Below, piece by piece: positions 7,607-15,823 of a stretch of DNA of 20,115 nucleotides. Under the pieces are notes generated by a model. It saw only the letters and a list, made by a program, of their open reading frames with translations, did no database searches and had not been told where the DNA came from. The number at the start of each line of letters is the position of its first letter. Position 1 is the stretch's first letter. The position numbers and the translations under genes were made by a program. The stretch is from Proteobacteria bacterium UBA7420 (GTDB lineage: Bacteria > Pseudomonadota > Gammaproteobacteria > Magnimaribacterales > D2472), in the NCBI GenBank assembly GCA_002469975.1, contig DKMG01000047.1, positions 1-20,115 on the forward strand, read 5' to 3'.

Positions 7607-9020
7607 CCAATTCACTTAACGCTGCTTGGGCTCTTTTCCATAACTTTGTTTCAGCTGCGCTTAATTTTTTTGCCTTCAAATTACTGATAAAAGTAATCAG
7701 TAATCCTTTTAATTTTTCACTCTCACCAACCTGTTGGGAGAATTTATTTTGCAGCCTTTCTAAGGTTAATTTTTGTTTGATGGCTTTGTTGCTATCGGGA
7801 GATTCAATCCCTGCCATTAACTCCATCATGACAACGGTCTCAGTTAGCTGATCAGCATCATTGTGATAAGGAGGATTGTTTAAGATTTTTAAAATATCTT
7901 TATCTACCGAGCTACTCACTGGAATAGCTAATTCAAGCAAGGAGGGAAGATCCAGGTAACTCGATGCTTTTTGCAGCATAATCTCTTCGGCCTTTTTCCC
8001 TTCAAAGGCTTTTAAAGCCTTCTGAAGCTTTAAGAATTCAGGAGTTTTTCTTGTTTTACTTAGCTCTTTTAATTGATCCTTAGCGTTAGCAAGTGAGAAG
8101 GTATCTTGGCCAATCTCTTTGGAGATTGCATCTATAACAAGCAACTCATCACTGGCAATTGATTTTTCCGCTTCATAGAATCTATCAGCACTTTCATTAA
8201 GATTTTTCCAGAGCACAGGTTCATTCTTTTTGCCAGCTGGCCCAATATTTTGGTAATCACGCTTGAGTCGCTGATATTTCTGAATGCAGAGCTGAGTGTC
8301 ATCATCATTAATAAGCTTGACCTTGGCTATAATTTCTTCTTTGAGCTTCAAATTTCTATTTTCCTGGGCTCGGATCTCTTCATTGATTGGTTTTCTAGCA
8401 TCCTGATAAGCTGCTTTTAATCTAGTGAAATCATCGTCTAAAACAGGTGCAAAGTTTTGCCATAACTGAAACTGTTGGCTCAAATATTTGCTTAGCTCAA
8501 TAAGCCCTGGCCATCTCGCAGAGTTATCCTCTTTGTACTGAAGGATATTTGCAATAATTTTCTCTCTCTCATGCGCATTAGATACTTTGACAGCTTTGAG
8601 CTCTTCATAGTATTGAGCGCAAGGTTCCCAGGCTGTGTCTGTGAGTTTCTTAAAGGTCTGCCATTGCTCTCTGCCTGCTGGCTTTGATGTTTGGTCAAGT
8701 TGCTGCCATTTAGTTTGTAGACTATGAATTGCATTAGCATGCTTTTTTGGATTTTCAACTGGGCTTGCAATCAAGGACTCAATTTCTTGAATAATTTCAT
8801 TTCTTTTTGGGTTAGTTGCAAAAGAGGAAATATCATTAAAGTAACGAGACTGAGCTGAAATAAGATTAAAACGATGTCTGAGCTTATTAGATACTTTGCC
8901 CTCTGATTTCATTGCCCTGGAAACTTCGTTCACCAGCTTTTGGCCGTTACGAATCTCCCCAGCTTCAAAAAGCTGCTCTGCCTTAACTAATGATTCGAAT
9001 AAAATTTTCTGAGTTTCCAC
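7590..9020 (-). CDS. DUF349 domain-containing coiled-coil protein
   Basis: A 476-residue, highly charged, helical cytoplasmic protein without signal peptide or membrane segment. DUF349 (PF03993) repeats are recognisable from their spaced Trp and Phe/Tyr positions: about residues 97-150 (LQTKWQQLDQ then WEPCAQYYEEL) and 246-286 (YQRLKRDYQNIGP then LWKNLNESADRFYEAEK). A more diverged copy lies around 165-215. The family's biochemical role is not established. It is shorter than the 600-900 residue homologues I recall from pseudomonads. The start is GTG with only a weak AAGAA upstream. The gene is divergent from trpS, 33 bases away, and convergent with the MATE gene. Confidence 0.82.
   Translation of the reverse strand: METQKILFESLVKAEQLFEAGEIRNGQKLVNEVSRAMKSEGKVSNKLRHRFNLISAQSRYFNDISSFATNPKRNEIIQEIESLIASPVENPKKHANAIHSLQTKWQQLDQTSKPAGREQWQTFKKLTDTAWEPCAQYYEELKAVKVSNAHEREKIIANILQYKEDNSARWPGLIELSKYLSQQFQLWQNFAPVLDDDFTRLKAAYQDARKPINEEIRAQENRNLKLKEEIIAKVKLINDDDTQLCIQKYQRLKRDYQNIGPAGKKNEPVLWKNLNESADRFYEAEKSIASDELLVIDAISKEIGQDTFSLANAKDQLKELSKTRKTPEFLKLQKALKAFEGKKAEEIMLQKASSYLDLPSLLELAIPVSSSVDKDILKILNNPPYHNDADQLTETVVMMELMAGIESPDSNKAIKQKLTLERLQNKFSQQVGESEKLKGLLITFISNLKAKKLSAAETKLWKRAQAALSELAKYLP
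7680..7704 (+). terminator. Possible terminator of the MATE transcript
   Basis: A perfect 9-base inverted repeat, ATTACTGAT and ATCAGTAAT, with a 7-base loop is followed by CCTTTTAATTTTT. It lies 74 bases beyond the MATE stop, inside the convergent DUF349 gene. The stem is AT-rich and there is a CC before the T tract, so termination would be weak. Confidence 0.3.
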
Positions 9021-9040
9021 AATATTTTCTTGATGAAGTT

Positions 9041-9046
9041 TATAAT
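9041..9046 (+). promoter_or_regulatory. -10 element placed for a leaderless trpS transcript
   Basis: A consensus TATAAT ends seven bases before the trpS ATG at 9054, so RNA would begin at or beside the start codon. No Shine-Dalgarno is present and no clear -35 hexamer is seen. It would be the promoter of the long trpS-to-lpxK run. Confidence 0.45.
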
Positions 9047-9053
9047 TATCTAA

Positions 9054-10052
9054 ATGAAAAAAAGAATTTTAACAGGTATTACGACAACTGGAACTCCTCA
9101 TATCGGAAATTATTTGGGGGCCATCAAACCTGCCCTTGAATTAGCTGGACCTGATTCAGAGTCTTATTTCTTTTTAGCCGACTATCATGCCCTAATTAAA
9201 CAGACTGACCCCACTCTAATCGAAAGCAGTGTGAAGGATATTGCCATGGCTTGGTTGGCCTCAGGCTTGGATACAAACTACTCAAACTTTTACAGGCAAT
9301 CTGATATACCTGAAGTCCATGAGCTAACCTGGGTACTTACCTGCAGTGCTGCCAAGGGATTATTAAATCGTGCCCACGCATACAAAGCTGTTGTTGCTGA
9401 AAATATATCGAATAATGCAGATGAAGACAAAGCGATTAATATGGGCTTATTCTCTTACCCTGTTTTAATGGCAGCGGATATTTTACTCTTCAATGCAACC
9501 CATGTTCCAGTTGGCCCTGATCAAGCTCAACATCTTGAGATGGCCAGAGATATTGCAGGTAAATTTAACCATACCTATAAACAAACCTTCTCACTGCCTG
9601 AGGCTCTGATTCAAAATGAGGTATCTGTTCCCGGTATAGATGGCCGGAAGATGAGCAAGTCATACAACAACATCATTCCATTTTTATGCACAGAAAAAGT
9701 TTTACAAAAAAGTATTTCAAAAATTATTACCAATTCATTGGAGCCAGGTGAGGTTAAAGATACAAAGGGCTGCAATCTCTTTCAACTTTATTCAGCCTTT
9801 GCATCTGCTGATCAGATCGCCTCAATGCAACTAGCTTACGATGATGGCATTGGTTGGGGTGATGCTAAAAAAGAACTTTTTTCAGTAATTAATCAGGAGA
9901 TTGATCCAATACGTCATAGATACTTTAATCTAGCTCAACAGCCAGATCTTTTAAATGATCTTTTTTCTGACGGAGCAAAGAAGGTTCGCCCTCAAGCTCA
10001 GCAGCTAGTTTCCGAGGTTAGAGATTTGGTGGGCATCTCAAAAATTGTCTAA
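9054..10052 (+). CDS. trpS: Tryptophan--tRNA ligase
   Basis: A 332-residue class I aminoacyl-tRNA synthetase that charges tRNA-Trp in the cytoplasm. The HIGH-type motif is TPHIGNY (14-20), in the TTTGTPHIGNYLGAI context typical of one bacterial TrpS group. The second ATP-binding motif GRKMSKS is at 197-203 (KMSKS 199-203). GPDQAQHLEMARDIA (154-168) is the conserved TrpS dimer/ATP region. Length is normal for the family. It is the first gene of the plus-strand run and overlaps the following MFS gene by eight bases, so that gene is probably coupled to it. Confidence 0.97.
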   Translation: MKKRILTGITTTGTPHIGNYLGAIKPALELAGPDSESYFFLADYHALIKQTDPTLIESSVKDIAMAWLASGLDTNYSNFYRQSDIPEVHELTWVLTCSAAKGLLNRAHAYKAVVAENISNNADEDKAINMGLFSYPVLMAADILLFNATHVPVGPDQAQHLEMARDIAGKFNHTYKQTFSLPEALIQNEVSVPGIDGRKMSKSYNNIIPFLCTEKVLQKSISKIITNSLEPGEVKDTKGCNLFQLYSAFASADQIASMQLAYDDGIGWGDAKKELFSVINQEIDPIRHRYFNLAQQPDLLNDLFSDGAKKVRPQAQQLVSEVRDLVGISKIV

Positions 10053-11247
10053 CCCTACAGCCTGGTTAAAATTCGGTCTATTCTCTGTTGGTTTGGGTCA
10101 ATCATTTGCATTTGTGCTGGTCCCACCTTTGGCAAGAGATCTGGGCCTCTCCGTCATTGAAACATCAACTATATTTGCGATCTCTGCTATTGCTTGGGCT
10201 GCTACAAGTGCCTCATGGGGTAGGGCTTCTGACCGCTATGGCCGAAGAAACATCGCTATTATTGGGCTCATTGGCTACTCAGTTTCCATCATTGCCTTGA
10301 TCACGCCTTTATTTTTGGTGGAGAAAAATGTCCTAGATTTTGCTTATCTTTTGCCGCTATTAGTTCTAGGTAGATTGATTAATGGCTTAATAGGCTCTGC
10401 TACAAGACCAGCTGCATTTGCTTACATTGCCGATATTTCAGATCGATCCAAACGGACAAAAAAGTTTGCACGCCTTGAATCCAGCTTTTTAGTGGGAACA
10501 ATCATGGGCCCAATGATTGGAGGTTTTTTATTCCTATATTCTAAAACATTGCCTTTTTATGTCTTTGCTTTTTGCGGTGGAATTGCTGCTATAGGCATTC
10601 TTTTAACATTCCCTAAAAACATTAAACAAAAGACCTCAAAGAATGTAAGGTCCAGGCTCACATATAAAGATTCCTCAGTTTGGCCATTTTTAGTCATAGC
10701 GGGCTTATTCTCCCTGTGCCAGGCATCCTTGCTCCAATCTATTGGGTTCTTTATTACTGATGTATTTTCGTCTGAAAAAGACTTGCCACTAGTTATCAGC
10801 CTTACATTTGGACTGCTTTCCATCTCTACCGTTGTTAGCCAGTACATCTTCACAGATTTAAAGCCTATTTCTAATAATAAACTACTGATATACGGAACTT
10901 TTCTTGTAACTATTTCCTACATTCAAGCAGCTCTATCTACATCCATTGCATTGTTTTATCTTGCGATGATGGTCAATGGTATGGGTGCTGGCATGGTCAG
11001 GCCAGCGAATGCTTCTGCCTTATCCTTAGCCCAGACTCCTGATGATCAAGGAACAGCGGCTGGATATTTAGGTTCAGTAATGCCCATTGGGCATGTATTA
11101 ACGCCTTTGGTTGCGATGCCTATCTATCAATATGCCCCCCATTATTTATATTTTTTTAGCGCTTTCCTGTGCTTTACCGCCTTATTATTTATAATAGGAC
11201 ATCCACTATTGAGAGATCATGAACAAACCAGCACTTCTACTAGTTAA
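10045..11247 (+). CDS. MFS transporter, drug:H+ antiporter-like
   Basis: A 400-residue, about 12-helix inner-membrane major facilitator. The loop 2-3 motif A reads GRASDRYGRRN (59-69), and GTIMGPMIGGFLF in helix 5 resembles motif C of the DHA1 antiporters (TetA/Bmr type). The substrate is unknown. The start codon is TTG at 10045, lying in the last codons of trpS (8-base overlap) with a weak GGTGGG about 12 bases upstream. The start is uncertain by a few residues but the first helix begins soon after it. The 3' end overlaps hemH by 29 bases. Confidence 0.85.
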   Translation: MSNPTAWLKFGLFSVGLGQSFAFVLVPPLARDLGLSVIETSTIFAISAIAWAATSASWGRASDRYGRRNIAIIGLIGYSVSIIALITPLFLVEKNVLDFAYLLPLLVLGRLINGLIGSATRPAAFAYIADISDRSKRTKKFARLESSFLVGTIMGPMIGGFLFLYSKTLPFYVFAFCGGIAAIGILLTFPKNIKQKTSKNVRSRLTYKDSSVWPFLVIAGLFSLCQASLLQSIGFFITDVFSSEKDLPLVISLTFGLLSISTVVSQYIFTDLKPISNNKLLIYGTFLVTISYIQAALSTSIALFYLAMMVNGMGAGMVRPANASALSLAQTPDDQGTAAGYLGSVMPIGHVLTPLVAMPIYQYAPHYLYFFSAFLCFTALLFIIGHPLLRDHEQTSTSTS

Positions 11248-12235
11248 TCTCGGCACTCCAGATTCACCATCCTACTTTCATGTATTTAAATATTTGAGAG
11301 AATTTTTAATGGATGGAAGGGTGATTGATGTGCCTGCTTTTTTTCGCTTCATACTAGTCACTCTTATTATTTGCCCATTGCGGTCTTTTAGTTCTGGTAA
11401 AATTTATAAGCAGCTTTGGGATCTGTCTGAAGGCGAATCTCCGCTTCTTAAAAATACTCGTGAGCTAGCTCACAAAGTAGATGCTGCTCAGGATAAGTTC
11501 AATGTCTTTTATGCCATGCGCTATCAAACACCAAGCATAAAAAATACCCTTAAAATTATTCAGGAAACTAATCCCAGCGATCTGGTGGTGATGCCTTTGT
11601 TTCCTCACTATGCTTCTGCAACCTCGGGAAGCGTCTATCAGGAAGTGACCAAGCAGCTTTCTAGGCAATGGGTCATTCCCAATTTTAATTTTATAGCTCA
11701 GTACTTCGACCATCCAGCATTTATTAAGGCATGGGTTGAAGCTGCCCAAAAGCATAATCTAGCAGATTATGACAAAATTCTTTTTAGCTATCACGGGCTT
11801 CCTAAGTCACAGGTCAATAAAGTCTATTCTGATATGCAGTGCGATGGAAAAAATTGTGAGCATGAAATCAATGAAGATAATCATTATTGTTACAAGGCCA
11901 CGGTCTATGAAACCTCTAAACTCATAGCAGATGGATTAGGTCTCTCACATGATAAGTACGATGTTTCTTTTCAATCAAGATTGACCAATAATTGGCTAGA
12001 ACCTTTTTCAGACGATGTCCTAAAAGGTTATCCATCCCAAGGCATTAAGAAAGTTTTGGTCTTTTCTCCAGCATTTACGGCTGATTGCCTCGAAACTATT
12101 ATTGAGATTGGTCATGAGTACAAGGAATTGTTCGAGGAGGCCGGAGGCCAAACGTTAGATTATGTTGAATCACTCAATTTCTCTGATTCTTGGGTTCAAG
12201 CTATCATAGAGATTGTTAATTCTAAAGCGAGATAA
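11219..12235 (+). CDS. hemH: Ferrochelatase
   Basis: A 338-residue ferrochelatase that inserts Fe2+ into protoporphyrin IX (or coproporphyrin) as the last or near-last heme step. The N-terminal LLVNLGTPDSPS (7-18) and the SYHGLPKS motif with catalytic His192 are diagnostic. The second metal-site region is SPAFTADCLETIIEIG with Glu292. Between the two, residues 205-226 form a Cys-containing insert with Cys208, Cys213 and Cys224. This resembles the internal cysteine segment of some [2Fe-2S] ferrochelatases, but the last Cys is replaced by Val229. The ATG lies inside the MFS gene (29-base overlap), preceded by GAGAG. The next gene starts two bases after its stop. Confidence 0.96.
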   Translation: MNKPALLLVNLGTPDSPSYFHVFKYLREFLMDGRVIDVPAFFRFILVTLIICPLRSFSSGKIYKQLWDLSEGESPLLKNTRELAHKVDAAQDKFNVFYAMRYQTPSIKNTLKIIQETNPSDLVVMPLFPHYASATSGSVYQEVTKQLSRQWVIPNFNFIAQYFDHPAFIKAWVEAAQKHNLADYDKILFSYHGLPKSQVNKVYSDMQCDGKNCEHEINEDNHYCYKATVYETSKLIADGLGLSHDKYDVSFQSRLTNNWLEPFSDDVLKGYPSQGIKKVLVFSPAFTADCLETIIEIGHEYKELFEEAGGQTLDYVESLNFSDSWVQAIIEIVNSKAR

Positions 12236-12237
12236 CT

Positions 12238-13113
12238 ATGTTTAAAGAGGATGTGCTCCAAGGAAAAAAAATTTTAGTTACGGGCGGAGGCACCGGTCTC
12301 GGCAAGGAGATGGTAGAACATTATATTCAGCATGGTGCGGAAGTTGTTATATGTGGAAGACGTGAGAGTGTCCTGGAGGAGACCGCCAGTGAGTTTAAGG
12401 AAAAGTATGGGGCAACTGTTAGATATCAACCTTTAGATATCAGATCAGCGCAGGATGTTGATGATTTTATAGGTAAAATTTTTGAAGAAGGCCCCTTGCA
12501 TGGCTTGGTTAATAATGCCGCTGGAAATTTTATTTCTCCAACTAAGGACCTATCCTCTAGAGGATTTGATGCCATTGCTAATATAGTTTTTCACGGCACA
12601 TTTTATGTTACTCATGCCGTTGGCAAGAAATGGCTAGAGCATAAAATTAAAGGCTCTATTATTTCAATCTTAGCTACTTGGGTTTGGACAGGCTCTCCGT
12701 TTGTGGTGCCTTCTGCCATGTCAAAATCTGCGTTGCACACGATGACTAAATCTCTTGCAGTTGAGTGGGGTCCGGCTGGGATCAGGGTTAATGCTATCGC
12801 ACCAGGTCCATTTCCTACCGAGGGGATGACCGCAAGGCTAAGCCCCAAGGGTGATATGGGTAAAGACTCAGGCAGCACTATCCCCATGGGAAGAATGGGG
12901 GACATGAGTGAGCTTCAAAATCTAGCAACTTTTTTAATGTCTGATGGCTGTGACTATCTGACTGGACAGACTATAGCCATTGATGGGGCACAATACTTAT
13001 CTGGCGGGGGAACTTTCTCTCAACTGTCAAAGCTTTCAGAGGATGATTGGGCTGAAATCAGAGGCATGATTAAAAAAACAAACGATTCAGATAAACAAAA
13101 ACGATCAACTTGA
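12238..13113 (+). CDS. SDR oxidoreductase, 2,4-dienoyl-CoA reductase (DECR)-like, catalytic Tyr replaced by Trp
   Basis: A 291-residue short-chain dehydrogenase. The Rossmann motif TGGGTGLGK is at 15-23, and Arg41-Arg42 after strand 2 suggests NADPH. The closest family pattern is mammalian DECR1 and Bacillus YkuF: NNAAGNFISPTKDLS (92-106), FVVPSAMSKSA (155-165), AIAPGP, and a C-terminus ending near DDWAEIRGMIKKT. It probably reduces 2,4-dienoyl-CoA during oxidation of unsaturated fatty acids, in the cytoplasm. Aligned without gaps to DECR1, Asn97, Ser159 and Lys163 match Asn148, Ser210 and Lys214. The catalytic Tyr199 position is Trp148 (ATWVWTG), so the chemistry may differ. It starts two bases after hemH. 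Confidence 0.85.
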   Translation: MFKEDVLQGKKILVTGGGTGLGKEMVEHYIQHGAEVVICGRRESVLEETASEFKEKYGATVRYQPLDIRSAQDVDDFIGKIFEEGPLHGLVNNAAGNFISPTKDLSSRGFDAIANIVFHGTFYVTHAVGKKWLEHKIKGSIISILATWVWTGSPFVVPSAMSKSALHTMTKSLAVEWGPAGIRVNAIAPGPFPTEGMTARLSPKGDMGKDSGSTIPMGRMGDMSELQNLATFLMSDGCDYLTGQTIAIDGAQYLSGGGTFSQLSKLSEDDWAEIRGMIKKTNDSDKQKRST

Positions 13114-13129
13114 TTAACTGATAAACTAG

Positions 13130-13141
13130 ATTTCTAGAAAT
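13130..13141 (+). other. 12-base palindrome upstream of the aldehyde dehydrogenase
   Basis: ATTTCTAGAAAT is a perfect palindrome. It overlaps a second inverted repeat, CTAGA-TT-TCTAG (13126-13137). It sits in the only gap of the long operon wide enough (40 bases) for an internal promoter or operator, 18 bases before the first ATG of the next gene. Chance is possible in such AT-rich DNA. Confidence 0.3.
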
Positions 13142-13146
13142 TATAA

Positions 13147-13151
13147 AGGGG
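13147..13151 (+). promoter_or_regulatory. Ribosome binding site that favours the second ATG of the aldehyde dehydrogenase
   Basis: AGGGG ends two bases before the ATG at 13154 but eight bases before the in-frame ATG at 13160. The normal spacing favours 13160 as the true start, removing two residues. Confidence 0.5.
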
Positions 13152-13153
13152 TA

Positions 13154-14581
13154 ATGATTATGGAACACCAACAAATGCAAGAGATCTTAAAAAAGCAAAA
13201 AGCTTATTTTGTAAAAAACGGTCCACCTTCATACGATCTAAGAATTGATCGCCTGAATCGAGTCAAGGATCTGGTTATGGAGAATCGCTATAAGATAGTA
13301 GATGCCTTGAATGAGGATTTTGGTGTTAGATCAAAAAATCAATCCATGGCTACGGATGTCTATACGATCGTTCCAAGCATTGAGTATGCAAAAAAGAATT
13401 TAAAAAAATGGATGTCAGGTTCAAAAAGAAAACCTAATTTTCCATTGGGCCTATTGGGTGCTAAGGCACATGTTGCCTATGAGCCTCTAGGAACCGTGGG
13501 GATGATTTCTCCTTGGAACTTTCCTGCTTACCTAACTTTTTCTCCAGCTGCATCAATTTTTGCTGCAGGCAATCAAATCATGCATAAGCCTAGCGAATAC
13601 ACAGAACAAACCTCAGCTTTAATGAAAGAGCTGTGCGACAAAGCCTTTGATGAGGAAGAATTTGCAACCATACTGGGTGGTCCAGAGGTTGGCGCTACCT
13701 TTACTCAGCAGAAGTTTGATCATCTTTTGTATACTGGCAGCGGAGCTGTTGGTAAACATATTATGCGAGCGGCCGCAGAGAACTTAGTCCCAGTGACTTT
13801 AGAGTTGGGCGGTAAATCCCCAGTGATTGTTAGCAATACCGCTGACAGTGTTACAGCTGCAAAAAGAATCATGCTTGGCAAAACTATGAATGCAGGTCAA
13901 ATATGCCTTGCTCCAGATTATGTGATGGTTCATTCAGACAAGAAAGATGAGCTTGTCTCTGCAATGAAAACTGCCGTTGCAGATTTTTATCCAGATCTCA
14001 AGCATAACGATGACTACACTTCTATTATTAATCAGAAGCATTATGATCGCCTGCAAAACCTTTTAACTGACGCCAAGGCTAAAGGGGCTGAGATTGACGA
14101 GATCAACCCAGCAAATGAAGATTTTTCACAACAGGAGGCATTTAAAATTCCTCCAACTTTAGTGATGAATCCAACAGATGATATGGACATTATGCAAGAA
14201 GAAATCTTTGGGCCATTGCTTCCAATCAAAGAATTCACAGATATAGACGATTCTATTGCTTATGTTAATGCTAATGATAAGCCTCTAGGGCTATATTATT
14301 TTGGCTCCAACAGCTCAGAAGAAGATCGTGTTTTAAACAGAACTTCTTCTGGAGGTGCAACAGTTAATGATGTACTGGGTCACATCCAGCAGGAAGATCT
14401 TCCATTTGGTGGCGTTGGCCCCTCAGGCATAGGAAGCTATCATGGTGAAGAAGGCTTTAAAACTTTTAGTAATGCAAAAGCTATATACAAGCAAATCGGC
14501 TCAAGATTTGACAAGTTGTTGTCTGCAATTCGTCCTCCCTACAAAGGAGACATTGAGAAGGTGCTTAAACAACTGACTTAA
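13154..14581 (+). CDS. NAD(P)-dependent aldehyde dehydrogenase, coniferyl-aldehyde type (CalB-like)
   Basis: A 475-residue member of the aldehyde dehydrogenase superfamily that oxidises an aldehyde to its acid with NAD(P)+. Key residues are visible: Asn122 in SPWNFP, the coenzyme-site TGSGAVGKHI (194-203), general base Glu217 in TLELGGKSP, and catalytic Cys251 in NAGQICLAPDY. The ending with RPPYKGDIEKVL is typical of the coniferyl aldehyde dehydrogenase (CalB) and fatty-aldehyde subgroup, whose members act on aromatic or long-chain aldehydes. The substrate is not fixed by sequence. The start is likely 13160 rather than 13154 because of the ribosome site. It lies 40 bases after the SDR gene and three bases before lolC. 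Confidence 0.92.
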   Translation: MIMEHQQMQEILKKQKAYFVKNGPPSYDLRIDRLNRVKDLVMENRYKIVDALNEDFGVRSKNQSMATDVYTIVPSIEYAKKNLKKWMSGSKRKPNFPLGLLGAKAHVAYEPLGTVGMISPWNFPAYLTFSPAASIFAAGNQIMHKPSEYTEQTSALMKELCDKAFDEEEFATILGGPEVGATFTQQKFDHLLYTGSGAVGKHIMRAAAENLVPVTLELGGKSPVIVSNTADSVTAAKRIMLGKTMNAGQICLAPDYVMVHSDKKDELVSAMKTAVADFYPDLKHNDDYTSIINQKHYDRLQNLLTDAKAKGAEIDEINPANEDFSQQEAFKIPPTLVMNPTDDMDIMQEEIFGPLLPIKEFTDIDDSIAYVNANDKPLGLYYFGSNSSEEDRVLNRTSSGGATVNDVLGHIQQEDLPFGGVGPSGIGSYHGEEGFKTFSNAKAIYKQIGSRFDKLLSAIRPPYKGDIEKVLKQLT

Positions 14582-14584
14582 GCC

Positions 14585-15823
14585 ATGACCTCACTGCCTA
14601 TTTACTTGGGCTACAAGTATTTTCGTTCTAAGAAGGGTGCTTTTGCATCCTTCACTTCTATTATGGCTATTGCTGGCCTTGCACTCGGTGTTGCTGCTTT
14701 GGTTATTGTTCTTTCGGTTATGAATGGTTTTGAACGAGAGCTGCAAACAAGGGTGCTTGGAGTAGTACCGCAACTTATTATCAGAAATGAAAGTGCCATT
14801 ACTCAATATAATGACCTCATAGCTCAGTTGATTGAGTCACCAGAAGTACAAGCAGCCAGTCCTTACATTGAGACTCAAGGGCTAATGAGTGCTAATAACA
14901 GGGCAAGAGGGGTCTTTGTCACAGGCATCATTCCTGAACTTGAAGAGAGTATTTCTATTCTACCCAACTACATGTATGCAGGCTCCCTGGATGATTTGAC
15001 TGCCAAGGAGGGCGTGGTGATAGGCGGCTGGTTAAGTAGATATTTGGGTATTACTGTGGGCGATGACATTACTATCATGACCACCAATTTAAGATCCTCA
15101 GTTCTTGGCTCCTTCCCCCGGTCGCTTTCTTTAGAGGTTGTAGGGATATTTGAGTTAAAAGCAGAGCTTGATCAGTCTTTAGTACTAATTCACCATGACT
15201 TAGCATCTAATTTGCTAAACTTATCGCTCGAATCCACGCAGGGTGTAAGAATTAAAACATCTGATCTATTTGAAGCAAATGACATTGGTTATCGATTGCT
15301 TGATGGGTATGTTCCTCAAGATGAGGGTTATTATTTTACTTCCTGGCAGAGAACCCATGGAACTTTATTTCAGGCTATTCAATTAGAAAAAAAATTAATC
15401 AGCCTTATGTTATTCCTTATTATCACAGTTGCGGCTTTTAATATTCTTTCCACTTTAGTGATGACTGTTAAGGCCAAGGAGAGAGAAATTGCTATCTTGA
15501 AGACCATGGGTTGCAGTAATGCTCAACTGACTGGAATTTTTATCACCCTAGGTATGATCATTGGTGTTCTTGGGATTATTATTGGGCTGATTCTTGGTCT
15601 ATTAATCACACCAAACATTGATTCAATTATTCATTTTTCTGAAAGCCTAATCAATAGAAGCCTGATGGATAGCTATTTTATTAATTATTTCCCATACGAG
15701 TTTCGCCTCTCTCAGCTCATCCAAATCAGTATTAGCTGCATTGTATTAAGTTTATTATTCTCATATTTTCCAGCGTCGAAGGCTGCAAAATTAAACCCCG
15801 TAACCATCCTCCGCCATGAGTAG
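14585..15823 (+). CDS. lolC: Lipoprotein-releasing ABC transporter permease LolC/LolE (single, LolF-like)
   Basis: A 412-residue inner-membrane permease that extracts outer-membrane lipoproteins and passes them to LolA. The N-terminal LGYKYFRSKKGAFASFTSIMAIAG leads into membrane segment 1 (about 23-46), followed by NGFERELQTRVLG and a large periplasmic domain. Three more membrane segments lie in the FtsX-type C-terminal part (about 275-295, 315-345, 375-395), ending AAKLNPVTILRHE. The periplasmic loop around residues 170-182 (SSVLGSFPRS) lies where LolC has its LolA-binding hook. Only one LolC/E gene sits next to lolD, which suggests a homodimeric LolF-type permease. A second paralogue elsewhere cannot be excluded. 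lolD starts inside its last codons (8-base overlap). Confidence 0.93.
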   Translation: MTSLPIYLGYKYFRSKKGAFASFTSIMAIAGLALGVAALVIVLSVMNGFERELQTRVLGVVPQLIIRNESAITQYNDLIAQLIESPEVQAASPYIETQGLMSANNRARGVFVTGIIPELEESISILPNYMYAGSLDDLTAKEGVVIGGWLSRYLGITVGDDITIMTTNLRSSVLGSFPRSLSLEVVGIFELKAELDQSLVLIHHDLASNLLNLSLESTQGVRIKTSDLFEANDIGYRLLDGYVPQDEGYYFTSWQRTHGTLFQAIQLEKKLISLMLFLIITVAAFNILSTLVMTVKAKEREIAILKTMGCSNAQLTGIFITLGMIIGVLGIIIGLILGLLITPNIDSIIHFSESLINRSLMDSYFINYFPYEFRLSQLIQISISCIVLSLLFSYFPASKAAKLNPVTILRHE

